From: Candidatus Acetothermia bacterium
Lineage (GTDB): Bacteria; Bipolaricaulota; Bipolaricaulia; Bipolaricaulales; Bipolaricaulaceae
Direction of reading: 5' to 3'
Assembly (NCBI GenBank): GCA_003566155.1
Contig: PXEP01000050.1
Coordinates: forward strand, 1-64,000
DNA length: 64,000 nucleotides
A program made the position numbers and the translations under genes. Below the pieces are notes generated by a model. The model was not told where the DNA came from. It did not search any database and saw only the letters and a program-made list of their open reading frames with translations. Below, piece after piece: positions 25,970 to 34,868 of this stretch (within the stretch, counting starts at the first letter, position 1; every line of letters begins with the position of its first letter).

Positions 25970-26824
25970 ATGCACCGAGAAAGATTCGCCGACCTGCATC
26001 TACATACCCGCTGGTCCGACGGCACGGTGGATTTGAACGAAACCGTGCGGCGGGCCCGAGGGGCAGGGCTCGCCTGCATAGCGATCACCGATCATGACAC
26101 CATTGCTCCTCACTTGTCAGCACCTTACCAACGACTGGAGGGGATGGAAGTCATAACCGGGGTGGAAGTGAAGGCCAGCATCCTTGGCCACCGAGGAGAG
26201 ATCTTGGGCTACTTCGTGGATCCCGGTGCCCCGCAACTGCGCCAGCTACTGGACCAGATCGTTGATGCGCGTGTTGAACGGATGAAGGAGATGATCTCAC
26301 TGGTTAACTTGCGACTGGGCCTGCGTTTGGAGTACGAAAGCGTGGCTCAGCTAACCGACGGATCCGTAGGACGGCCGCACCTGGCAGCCGCTCTTGTGGA
26401 AGCTGAAGCCGCGCCGACCAAAGATGAGGCGTTCCAGCGCTTTCTGTCTCAGGGAGCTCCCTGCTACGCTCCGTTGCCCCGACCAGACTTTGCACAGGTG
26501 GTCGCCGCCATCCACTCCGCCGGCGGCGTTGCATCACTGGCTCACCCGGCGTTCCTTCCATTTGACAACTGGCTGGCTGATCTCTCCCACCTCCAGAACC
26601 GCGGACTTAGGGGAATAGAAGTGTACTACCCCTACCAGACCGGCCGCGCACCCCTGTATGCCTCAGCGGCGGAACTGGCCGCACTCGCCGAAGAGTTGGG
26701 GTTTATCCCCACCGGAGGATCCGATGATCATGGCCCCGACTCGGTGAACGAGAGCCTCGGCACAGTACACGTGCCCTACGAGGTGGTGGAAAGGCTCGCC
26801 GGCGAGGCCTCCTCGGTAACATGA
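25970..26824 (+). CDS. PHP-domain phosphoesterase (RNase AM/YciV-like)
   Basis: 284 residues. PHP metal motifs: DLHLHTRWSDGT near residue 8, ITDHDTI near residue 40, EVITGVEVKA, and LAHPAF with the C-terminal GGSDDHG. The size and motif order match the YciV/RNase AM group, which removes nucleotides 5'-3' from short RNA or hydrolyses 3',5'-nucleoside bisphosphates. It is cytoplasmic. It converges on the DUF1385 gene, and the last 49 bases overlap that gene on the other strand. Confidence 0.88.
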   Translation: MHRERFADLHLHTRWSDGTVDLNETVRRARGAGLACIAITDHDTIAPHLSAPYQRLEGMEVITGVEVKASILGHRGEILGYFVDPGAPQLRQLLDQIVDARVERMKEMISLVNLRLGLRLEYESVAQLTDGSVGRPHLAAALVEAEAAPTKDEAFQRFLSQGAPCYAPLPRPDFAQVVAAIHSAGGVASLAHPAFLPFDNWLADLSHLQNRGLRGIEVYYPYQTGRAPLYASAAELAALAEELGFIPTGGSDDHGPDSVNESLGTVHVPYEVVERLAGEASSVT

Positions 26825-27645
26825 CGCAGCGCAGTCACCGCCACTTCGAGCTGGTCATCCGAGGGTTCCTGCGTTGTTAGCAGCCGCTGCAGCAAAAGCC
26901 CCGGCATCAGCAAAGGCCGTAGCCACCAAGCCTTGGGGTATTTTCCGCCCAAGAGCAGTATTTCGTAGGTCACACCCGCAACCACGGGAAGCAACGCCAG
27001 CCTGCCCAAGAACCTGAGCCACAACGGCTCCGCCGGAAGCACCGAAAACACCAAAACGGCCACCACAATGAACAGAAGCAAAAAGGCCGTTCCGCACCGG
27101 GAGTGAACAGGGCTGTAATCGCGAGCCGCCGCTGCCGACAGACCACGTCCGGCCTCGTAAGCATGGACCACCTTGTGTTCCGCCCCATGGTACTCAAACA
27201 CTCTGCGGATGTCCTTTTGCCGGGAGATCAAGAACATGTACAAGATCAGTATCGCCAAACGGATCCCGCCCTCGGCCAGGCTCAGCAGTACCTGTGGAGA
27301 GATATCAGCAAACGAAGCCAGATAATTCGGAAGAAGCACAAACGCGCCCAGTCCAAGTGCAAGCGCGGCCACCGTCACTGCCCCCATGGCCCATCCGCCC
27401 AGCTTCTCCTCTTCCCCGGCAGCCAACTCGGCGGAGACGTTCAGCGCGCGCATCCCCAGAGCCAGCATCTCGTACATCCGCAGCGGGCCACGGACAAATG
27501 GGATTTTGCGCGCCCGGGGGAATCTCGGGGGTCGGCCAAGATCGCGGACCGCTATCCCCCCGCTGGGCGTACGAACGGCCACCGCAACGCGGTGGCCGTT
27601 TTGCATCATCACTCCCTCAATGACCGCCTGCCCGCCAATGGGCAT
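26776..27645 (-). CDS. DUF1385 membrane protein
   Basis: 289 residues from ATG 27645. The diagnostic opening MPIGGQAVIEGVMMQ is present, followed by about five hydrophobic segments and a cytoplasmic loop RVFEYHGAEHKVVHAYEAG, the family's most conserved element. Function is unknown; in many bacteria it sits directly beside rpmE and prfA, as here beside rpmE. It starts 2 bases after the rpmE stop and belongs to the rpsI-rpmE operon. Confidence 0.9.
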   Translation of the reverse strand: MPIGGQAVIEGVMMQNGHRVAVAVRTPSGGIAVRDLGRPPRFPRARKIPFVRGPLRMYEMLALGMRALNVSAELAAGEEEKLGGWAMGAVTVAALALGLGAFVLLPNYLASFADISPQVLLSLAEGGIRLAILILYMFLISRQKDIRRVFEYHGAEHKVVHAYEAGRGLSAAAARDYSPVHSRCGTAFLLLFIVVAVLVFSVLPAEPLWLRFLGRLALLPVVAGVTYEILLLGGKYPKAWWLRPLLMPGLLLQRLLTTQEPSDDQLEVAVTALRHVTEEASPASLSTTS

Positions 27646-27647
27646 TC

Positions 27648-27872
27648 TTATTTCTTTGTGCGGTCTTCGTGCCAGTTCTTGCCGTACTTGCGCTCGAACC
27701 GCTCGATTCTGCCTTCCGTGTCCACCAGCCGAGACTCCCCGGTGAAGAACGGGTGGCATTGGGCACACACGTCTACCCGCAGGTCCTTCTTGGTGGACAA
27801 GGTTTCAACTTCGGCCCCACAGCTGCAATGAACCACTGTCCGGTGCAACGTAGGGTGTATATCCTTTTTCAT
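27648..27872 (-). CDS. rpmE: Ribosomal protein L31 (zinc form)
   Basis: 74 residues from ATG 27872. It begins [20 protein letters not shown] and contains Cys16, Cys18 and the CAQCHPFF motif, so it is the zinc-binding (C+) form of L31. It is part of the large subunit near the central protuberance. It lies between rpsI and DUF1385. Confidence 0.97.
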   Translation of the reverse strand: MKKDIHPTLHRTVVHCSCGAEVETLSTKKDLRVDVCAQCHPFFTGESRLVDTEGRIERFERKYGKNWHEDRTKK

Positions 27873-27879
27873 ATCGTCC

Positions 27880-28338
27880 TCACCGCTTGGAGTACTGCTC
27901 CTTCTTCCGCGCCTTGCGACGCCCGTACTTCTTCCGTTCGACCACCCGAGCATCCCGTGTGAGCAAACCGGCGTCCTTCAAAGTCTTCTTGAACTCCGGC
28001 GCAACGCCCACCAAAGCACGGGCGATTCCCAGTCGCACAGCCTCCAGTTGGCCAGTGGGACCGCCTCCTCCAACACGAGCCCGTACATCGTACCGACCCA
28101 CGGTGCCGGTGACGTAAAACGGGGTCATCAGGTGTCGGTTCAAGTACTCCGGCGCATCCTGGAAAGCAGCGAAGTGTTCGGTCGCCGGCCGGCCGTTGAT
28201 CTTAGCCTGGCCGGTGCCCTCAGTTATGTACACGCGGGCGACAGCTTCCTTGCGTCGCCCCACCCCGTGATAGGCATCGCCCACCTTTTTGGGCAATCGT
28301 TGTTCCTGCGTAGCTACGGGATCCAAAAGGGTAGTCAC
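27880..28338 (-). CDS. rpsI: Ribosomal protein S9
   Basis: 152 residues. The S9 core is clear: [39 protein letters not shown], and the basic C-terminal tail [20 protein letters not shown] ending YSKR, which reaches the ribosomal P site. The N-terminal 20 residues are an extension. rplM, normally directly upstream, is absent: the divergent acyl-CoA synthetase lies there instead. Confidence 0.97.
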   Translation of the reverse strand: MTTLLDPVATQEQRLPKKVGDAYHGVGRRKEAVARVYITEGTGQAKINGRPATEHFAAFQDAPEYLNRHLMTPFYVTGTVGRYDVRARVGGGGPTGQLEAVRLGIARALVGVAPEFKKTLKDAGLLTRDARVVERKKYGRRKARKKEQYSKR

Positions 28339-28484
28339 CTCCGGTCCTTGTTTCCGAGACGGAATTGCGGTGAAATACTACCCGCTAGTCGGCTGGGATG
28401 TCAACTTCCCTATGGCAAGGACCCTGGCCGAGGGCGGCGAGCTTGCACGAGCCCAGTCCGCGTGGGGCAGTCAAGGAGGCGCAG

Positions 28485-31178
28485 GTGAGCATCCGCAATC
28501 TGGACAGCATTTTCAAACCCAGCCGCGTTGCCGTGGTGGGGGCCAGCGACAACCCGGCAAGCGTCGGGCACACGGTGTTGAGAAACCTCGTCGGCTCAGG
28601 CTACTCGGGTGTGGTCTATCCGGTTAACCCAAAGAGGGAGTCCGTGCAGGGGATTCATGCCTACCCAGATGTGGCGAACCTTCCCCGGACCCCGGACCTG
28701 GCAATACTCTGCACCCCTGCCGACACGGTTCCAGGTTTGGTGAGGGAATGCGGGAACGCAGGGATACGCGGCGTCATCATCACTTCTGCAGGGTTCAAGG
28801 AGGCTGGTGAGGAAGGACGCGCGCTGGAGGACAAGGTAAAACAGGAGTCCTCCGCCTTCCCGGAGACCCGAATCATCGGCCCCAACTGCCTGGGCATCAT
28901 CGCCCCTTCCCTTAAGCTGAACGCAAGTTTTGCCGGAGCTATGCCCTCCACCGGCCACGTGGCGTTCATCTCTCAATCGGGAGCCCTCTGCACCTCTGTG
29001 CTTGACTGGGCCCTGGAGAGAAATATCGGGTTCTCGTACTTCGTTTCTATCGGAAATATGCTGGACGTCAATTTCGGAGACCTAATCGATTATTTCGGAG
29101 AGGACCCACACACCCAGTCCATCATCCTGTACACAGAGTCCATCACCGAACCCCGTGAGTTCATGTCAGCTGCAAGGGCGTTTTCCAAGGAGAAGCCTGT
29201 CGTCGCCTATAAATCAGGCCGGTTTGCCCAGTCGGCCCAGGCAGCTGCCTCCCATACTGGAGCACTGGCTGGCGAAGACGACGTTTACGACGCCGCCCTC
29301 CAACGAGCTGGGATCGTACGGGTAACCGAGATCGATGATGTGTTCGACTGTGCCGAACTTATCGCCCGGGCTCGCGCGCCTTGGGGCCCACGCCTGGCCA
29401 TCATCACCAATGCCGGCGGTCCGGGGGTCATGGCCACAGATGCCCTGCTCGCCCGCGACGGCAGCCTAGCAGAGTTGTCCAGCGAAACACTCGATCAGCT
29501 TAACTCAGCGCTCCCCGCTTTCTGGTCTCGGGGAAATCCGGTGGACGTGCTTGGGGATGCAGGGCCGGACCGATTCGTAGATGCCACGGAGTTGGCCCTG
29601 GCTGATGAGGGGGTGGACGCAGCCCTGGTAATCCTGACACCTCAGGCAATGACCGATCCCACAGCCACCGCGCGGGCCATGGGTGAGCTGGCCGAGCGCT
29701 CGCGTAAACCCCTTCTTGCAGCTTGGATGGGAGGGAACAGCGTGCGGGAAGGCCTCCACATCCTCACCGAGCACGGAATCCCTGCCTATACCACTCCCGA
29801 ACAAGCCGTGCGGGCGTTCATGTACCTGGTTCAATATGCGCGCAACCTGGAAGTTCTGTACGAAACACCCCGAGAGATACCCGTACGCCTGACTATGGAC
29901 AGGGAGAAGGCTCGGAGCACATTCGCCGAGCTTGTTACGGATGCAAGCTCGACGATGTCCGAGCAGGCATCCAAAGAACTGCTCGACGCCTACGGCATTC
30001 CTACCACCAAGGTACGCGAGACCCACAGCGAAGATGAAGCGATCGCTGCGGCCGAGGAGATCGGGTACCCAGTGGTCCTCAAAATCCTGTCCCCCCAGAT
30101 AACCCATAAGACAGATGTCGGCGGCGTGGTGCTCGACCTGCACAGTGCTGACGAAGTCCGCAACGCCTACCAAAGAATCGTAGAGGGAGCCAGACAGCAC
30201 GAGCCCGAGGCCGATATCCTGGGGGCGTCGGTCCAGCGTATGGTTGATGCCAAGGGCGGATTCGAGTTAATCCTCGGCGCCAAGCAAGATCCAGCCTTTG
30301 GAGCAGTGCTCATGGTGGGCACAGGGGGGATCGCCGCTGAGGTGTTCCGGGATAGAGCACTGGGGCTACCTCCGCTCAACGAGCGACTGGCTCGCAGGCT
30401 GGTAGAAGCTTTGCGCGCCTGGCCCTTGCTTGGAGGATACCGCGGCCGCCCGAAAGTGAACATGGACAAACTGCTCGAGGTGTTGATGCGGTTTTCTTAC
30501 CTGGTCGCAGAGCATCCGGAGGTAACCGAGCTGGATATAAATCCGTTGTTGGTAACGCCACAGGAGGCGGTGGCTCTGGATGCTCGGGTGGTTGTGAACA
30601 GTGAGAAGCTTGCCAAGCAAGAGAAACCCTACGCGCATTTGGCTATCCGCCCTTATCCGGGAGAGTACATAAGAGAAGCCACTACAACTGAGGGAGTGCC
30701 GGTCACGCTTCGGCCGATCCGTCCAGAGGACGAACCTTTGTGGCACGAGATGTTGCGGATCTCCTCACGCGAGTCGATCCGGTTTCGCTTTCAGTACATC
30801 TTCAAGGAGAGCACCCACGAGATGGCTACCCGATACTGCTTCATCGACTACGACAGGGAAATGGCAATCGTCGCCGAGCTTGAGGAAGCCGGCGAGCGGA
30901 AGATCGCCGGCGTAGGCAGGCTGGTCGCCGGTCCAGATCCACGGACCGCGGAGTACGCTGTGTTCGTAGCAGATCCCTGGCAGGGGCAAGGGCTGGGAAA
31001 CCTCCTTACGGAATACTGCCTGGAGATAGCCGCCACACGGAAGGTGTCGAGAGTAACTGCGGAGACAACACCGGACAACCGGCGCATGCTGGCCATTTTC
31101 GAGTCGCAGGGCTTTCGCTTGGAACACCACGCACAAGAAGGAATCGTGCTGGCGCACAGAGAACTGGCGGGCACCTAG
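28485..31178 (+). CDS. ADP-forming acyl-CoA synthetase fused to GNAT acetyltransferase (Pat/Pka-like)
   Basis: 897 residues from GTG 28485 (AAGGAGG upstream). Domain order: CoA-binding Rossmann domain (about 1-130, VAVVGASDNPASVGHTVLRN), CoA-ligase domains to about 460 with the phospho-histidine His257 in ASHTGALAGED, ATP-grasp (about 490-700, with EIGYPVVLKILSPQITHKTD), then a GNAT domain (about 740-897) with acetyl-CoA loop DPWQGQGLGNLL. Enteric homologues (Pat/YfiQ) acetylate acetyl-CoA synthetase but have lost synthetase activity; here the catalytic histidine remains, so the synthetase half may still make acetate and ATP from acetyl-CoA, ADP and phosphate. It is followed in tandem by a decayed paralogue and, nearby, by acs. 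Confidence 0.92.
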   Translation: MSIRNLDSIFKPSRVAVVGASDNPASVGHTVLRNLVGSGYSGVVYPVNPKRESVQGIHAYPDVANLPRTPDLAILCTPADTVPGLVRECGNAGIRGVIITSAGFKEAGEEGRALEDKVKQESSAFPETRIIGPNCLGIIAPSLKLNASFAGAMPSTGHVAFISQSGALCTSVLDWALERNIGFSYFVSIGNMLDVNFGDLIDYFGEDPHTQSIILYTESITEPREFMSAARAFSKEKPVVAYKSGRFAQSAQAAASHTGALAGEDDVYDAALQRAGIVRVTEIDDVFDCAELIARARAPWGPRLAIITNAGGPGVMATDALLARDGSLAELSSETLDQLNSALPAFWSRGNPVDVLGDAGPDRFVDATELALADEGVDAALVILTPQAMTDPTATARAMGELAERSRKPLLAAWMGGNSVREGLHILTEHGIPAYTTPEQAVRAFMYLVQYARNLEVLYETPREIPVRLTMDREKARSTFAELVTDASSTMSEQASKELLDAYGIPTTKVRETHSEDEAIAAAEEIGYPVVLKILSPQITHKTDVGGVVLDLHSADEVRNAYQRIVEGARQHEPEADILGASVQRMVDAKGGFELILGAKQDPAFGAVLMVGTGGIAAEVFRDRALGLPPLNERLARRLVEALRAWPLLGGYRGRPKVNMDKLLEVLMRFSYLVAEHPEVTELDINPLLVTPQEAVALDARVVVNSEKLAKQEKPYAHLAIRPYPGEYIREATTTEGVPVTLRPIRPEDEPLWHEMLRISSRESIRFRFQYIFKESTHEMATRYCFIDYDREMAIVAELEEAGERKIAGVGRLVAGPDPRTAEYAVFVADPWQGQGLGNLLTEYCLEIAATRKVSRVTAETTPDNRRMLAIFESQGFRLEHHAQEGIVLAHRELAGT

Positions 31179-31184
31179 GTAACA

Positions 31185-33470
31185 ATGGGCACGGTTAACC
31201 TCGAGCGTGCGCTGCGCCCTACAGGGGTAGCTGTCATCTCAGTCGGTCGTGGCCGATGTGCCCGGCAGGCGTTGGACAATCTGGTTGCTCACGAGTTCAC
31301 GGGGCAGGTCTACTGTGTCGGGATCGCCCCCCCCGCACCGTCTGTCCAGACAGCGCACAAGGTAGAGAACCTACCGCCCGAGGGCACATTGCTCATACTG
31401 GACGCTCCTTCTGAACAGATTCCTCACTTGGTTCAACAAGCCGGGGAGCTGGGCTTCCCGGGGGTGTTGATCATGTCACGCGAGGCGCCCATGGGCGTAC
31501 TGCGTGCCTTCTGCCAAGAGCATCCGCAAACCAGGGTCATCGGTCCTGGCTCCAGAGGGTTGATCATTCCTGCACTCGGCCTCAACGCCAGCTTGCATCG
31601 GGGACTCCCTGGGCACGGCGGCTTGGCCATGATCAGTTCCTCCCCCTTGCTGTGGGACCAGCTCCTATACAACGCGCAGCGCAAACGCCTTGGCCTGAGC
31701 CACCTCGTCTCACTGGGGGAGCAGGTAGACGTTGACGCAGCCGACGTCACAGACTATTTGCACAGGCGAGGGCGTGTACGGTGTCTGGTGTTGGACTCAA
31801 GCTCCGTACCGAAGCCGGACAAATTGCTTCCCGCCGTATGGTCATTCGCCAGGGACAGACCGCTGATCGCGCACAGCTCTCAGTCCCCATGGGATTGGCA
31901 GGTGTTCTCTTGCGCTCTTGAGCGCGCCGGGGCCATCCCGCTTGAGGACAAACAGGAGCTGTTATCCCTATTGGAGATCACCTGCAGACTCGACCATCCT
32001 CCCCCGGGGCCCCAAGTGGTCCTGCTTAGCTCCACAGGGGAAGAAGCGTTGCCGGAGGGTCATTCCCGCCGAGTGCTGCACCTGTCCCCACACACCCGCC
32101 ATGCTCTAGGCGACTTAGGTTGTTCGGTAAGCCGAACCCATGTTTCCCTGCCCAGCGGCGCAGGCGAACAGGACTGGTTGCACACCGTCCACCTGTTGCT
32201 CGACGACGCCCGTGTCCACATGCTCCTTTCCCATAGTCCTCCTCCGCTGTCCCCAGCTGCCGCCGCCCAGGCCGCCGCAGCCGCAGAGAAGGCGTGCAAG
32301 CCGTTGGCCATTGCTGCTACCGACGCACAGACTGTACAGGTGCTGTCTCAGGCAGGCATAGCAACTTACGCAAGCATCTCTGAGCCGCTCCGTCTGCTTG
32401 ACAGACTGGCACGGCATGCGCACAACCTTAGGAAGCTCCACCGCTGGTGGGGCAACCTGCCCGCAGGCCCTCGGCCTCAGCAACGTCCTAAGCTCCCCCC
32501 GGGGCAGACACCCCAGGACTTGCTGATTGACACTCTGGCCCGTTGGGGCATCAAGGCGAAGTCGACAACGCAGCCTGCGCAGCAACGCAGCTACTCGGTT
32601 GGACTGCGCCGACACCCCCTGTTCGGCACGGTGGTCACTTGCAGCACCGATATTCCCGACAGCTTCTTGCCCGCTGTTGGCATGCCCCCGCTCACCAGGC
32701 CTCTGGCCCGCTCAATGGTGGCCGCACTGTCCCGTCCGCTTCCCGCCGCAGAGGAACGGGCACTGACGGAACTCCTGATTCGGACTTCCCAGCTTGCCGG
32801 TGACCTACCCCAGCTGGTGGAACTGGAGCTATCTCCGGTCGTGATCATCGACCGAGAGCCTATTGCTCTAGACGCCCGGGCCCGGTTCGAAGCCGATTGC
32901 CCCGAGCCCCATGTGTGCTTGTGCCCCTACCCCCTGGAGCGCACATGCACAGTGAAGCTCAAGGACGGCACCGCGCTCTCTTTGCGTCCCATCCGCCCCG
33001 ACGACGCACCCCGTTGGCGCAGGATGCTCACAACTTCCTCTTCGGAGTCCCTCCGGCTTAGGTATCACTCAGTGCATCACGCTCCTTCCCGGAGGATGGC
33101 ACGCCGCCATTGCTGCATCGATTACCACAGGGAATTCGTCATCGTGGCCGAAGCAAGGACAGAAAATCGAGCTGTATTGGCCGGAGAGGGCGAACTGTTC
33201 CTCGATTCGGATTGCGATCTCTCTGAGTTCGCCGTGTTCGTGGCCGATCCCTGGCAGGGGAAAGGTTTGGGCAGCATCCTCACCGACTACATGGTGGAAC
33301 TGGCCCGGCAGCTGGGCGCGTGCCGTGTGACCTGTGAGTTGACCCCGGACAATGTGCGCATGATCAACCTCCTCCAGCGCCGCGGGTTCGCCGTGCGCAT
33401 CGAAATGGAGGACAGGGTAGTGTTCGCCGAGAAGGAACTGTCCCAGCCTCCCCCTCCCGCTGGCGCATGA
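31185..33470 (+). CDS. Degenerate synthetase-GNAT paralogue; putative protein acetyltransferase
   Basis: 761 residues, 6 bases after the preceding paralogue. The N-terminal half still follows the CoA-binding and ligase plan (TGVAVISVGRGRCARQALDN, RVIGPGSRGLIIPALGLNAS), but the position of the catalytic histidine reads AHSSQSPWDW, and the ATP-grasp region is shortened and lacks its nucleotide-binding motifs. The C-terminal GNAT domain from about residue 600 is intact (LRPIRPDDAPRWRRML and FVADPWQGKGLGSIL). The likely result is loss of synthetase activity with a retained acetyltransferase and perhaps ligand sensing. Regulatory use is inferred from Pat homologues. Confidence 0.85.
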   Translation: MGTVNLERALRPTGVAVISVGRGRCARQALDNLVAHEFTGQVYCVGIAPPAPSVQTAHKVENLPPEGTLLILDAPSEQIPHLVQQAGELGFPGVLIMSREAPMGVLRAFCQEHPQTRVIGPGSRGLIIPALGLNASLHRGLPGHGGLAMISSSPLLWDQLLYNAQRKRLGLSHLVSLGEQVDVDAADVTDYLHRRGRVRCLVLDSSSVPKPDKLLPAVWSFARDRPLIAHSSQSPWDWQVFSCALERAGAIPLEDKQELLSLLEITCRLDHPPPGPQVVLLSSTGEEALPEGHSRRVLHLSPHTRHALGDLGCSVSRTHVSLPSGAGEQDWLHTVHLLLDDARVHMLLSHSPPPLSPAAAAQAAAAAEKACKPLAIAATDAQTVQVLSQAGIATYASISEPLRLLDRLARHAHNLRKLHRWWGNLPAGPRPQQRPKLPPGQTPQDLLIDTLARWGIKAKSTTQPAQQRSYSVGLRRHPLFGTVVTCSTDIPDSFLPAVGMPPLTRPLARSMVAALSRPLPAAEERALTELLIRTSQLAGDLPQLVELELSPVVIIDREPIALDARARFEADCPEPHVCLCPYPLERTCTVKLKDGTALSLRPIRPDDAPRWRRMLTTSSSESLRLRYHSVHHAPSRRMARRHCCIDYHREFVIVAEARTENRAVLAGEGELFLDSDCDLSEFAVFVADPWQGKGLGSILTDYMVELARQLGACRVTCELTPDNVRMINLLQRRGFAVRIEMEDRVVFAEKELSQPPPPAGA

Positions 33471-33497
33471 GGATCAGTGGGTTGTGCCAAGCCCCTA

Positions 33498-34784
33498 TCA
33501 CCGCGGGCGGGAGCGGCGAGCTGCCCTTCGCTTGGGAACCACTGCGGCCTGGGGTCCTTCGTGGACCGGATTGAGTAGGAGAATAGAGAGAAGAAGCCCC
33601 ACCAGGGCAAGCCCGATTACTGGAGGGAACACCAACACGTAACTACCGGTGATGTCACGCAGCAACCCCGATAGCACCATCCCCAGGATCGCTCCCAGTC
33701 CATATCCGGTATACACCCATCCGTAGTTGCTGCCGTAGTGCTTGGTCCCAAACAGCGTCGCCGTAGCCGTAGGTGCGATGGCCAGCCACCCGCCCAGGTT
33801 GAGCCACAGAATGGAGAAGCCAACAAAGTAAACTGGTGCATTTCCTTCTCCCCACAGCGCCAGTAACGTCGAACCAACGATAATTGCACCAAACGACATC
33901 ACAGCAGCCCGCTTGGGCGACAGCAAATCCGTCAGCCAACCAAATAGGGGACGGCCAGCAGCGTTGAACAACGCGAACATTGAGACGAAAACGGCCGCCG
34001 GCCCCGGATCCAGGCGCGCCACCTCTTGCCCATACGGAGAAGCGATGCCGATGGCCATCAGCCCCGCCAGACAGCCAACGGTGAACGAACCCCACAGACC
34101 ATAGAAAGCACTCGTGCGCAGCATGGCCGCGGAGTCTAGCTCCGCACGCGCCGAGTCTTCCTCGGAGTGCTTGGCAGCACCTCGCAGCTTCCAGCCCGCC
34201 GGGGGCACCCGCAATGGAACGGAAAGGAGCAACAACAGCAGCATCAATACGCCGCCAAACACAGAAAACGTAGGCAAGGGACCCAACCAACGTATGGTCA
34301 TCTCCAACAACGGGGCCATCACCAATGCTGACAAGCCAAAGCCCATCACCGTAAGGCCTACCGCCAAGCCTTTCTTGTCCGGGAACCACTTTGCGGACAC
34401 CGCGATAGGGCAGCCGTACAGCACCCCCACGCCGGCACCACCCAACACGCCATACAGCACGGTGAGAACAACGATGTTCGGAGACAATCCAGCCAGAAGC
34501 CAGCCCGCGCCCACCAATACTCCTCCCACCAGCCCGGTCCTCTTGGGGCCCCAGCGGTCAATCCCCCGACCGGCGACCACCATCCCCACGCTGAACACGC
34601 CGAGGAACACCATGAAAGGAAGGCCGCTATGGGTGGCGCCGATGTCCCACAGCTCCTCCAGAGGTCTCCGGAACACGCTGAAGGCGTACACGGCCCCCAG
34701 GCACATGTTGATCAACACCCCGAGCGCCACGTAAAGCCAACGCCCCTTCTCCGCTGGAAGACCAAACACCGCCAGTTCCTTCAT
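33498..34784 (-). CDS. MFS transporter, OFA (oxalate/formate antiporter) family
   Basis: 428 residues with 12 hydrophobic segments. OFA-type features are AYAFSVFRRPLEELW after helix 1, GRGIDRWGPKRTGLVGG in the 2-3 loop, GAGVGVLYGCPIAVSAKWFP, and GRPLFGWLTDLLSPKRA in the second half. Family members carry oxalate, formate, lactate or related monocarboxylates. Its position between the acetate synthetases suggests a carboxylate substrate, possibly acetate or lactate; not proven. It is in the same direction as acs but is separated from it by a terminator. Confidence 0.87.
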   Translation of the reverse strand: MKELAVFGLPAEKGRWLYVALGVLINMCLGAVYAFSVFRRPLEELWDIGATHSGLPFMVFLGVFSVGMVVAGRGIDRWGPKRTGLVGGVLVGAGWLLAGLSPNIVVLTVLYGVLGGAGVGVLYGCPIAVSAKWFPDKKGLAVGLTVMGFGLSALVMAPLLEMTIRWLGPLPTFSVFGGVLMLLLLLLSVPLRVPPAGWKLRGAAKHSEEDSARAELDSAAMLRTSAFYGLWGSFTVGCLAGLMAIGIASPYGQEVARLDPGPAAVFVSMFALFNAAGRPLFGWLTDLLSPKRAAVMSFGAIIVGSTLLALWGEGNAPVYFVGFSILWLNLGGWLAIAPTATATLFGTKHYGSNYGWVYTGYGLGAILGMVLSGLLRDITGSYVLVFPPVIGLALVGLLLSILLLNPVHEGPQAAVVPKRRAARRSRPR

Positions 34785-34794
34785 CCACTACCCC

Positions 34795-34834
34795 CGTTCA
34801 ACAAACTGGGGGCGGACACATTGTCCACCCCCAG
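34795..34834 (-). terminator. Intrinsic terminator of acs
   Basis: On the minus strand CTGGGGGTGGACA (34822-34834) and TGTCCGCCCCCAG (34806-34818) form a 13-bp stem with one mismatch and a 3-nt loop, followed by TTTGTTGAAC. It lies 35 bases after the acs stop. Confidence 0.75.
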
Positions 34835-34868
34835 CGGCAGAACCTTACGGACACTTGACCTGTACTCG

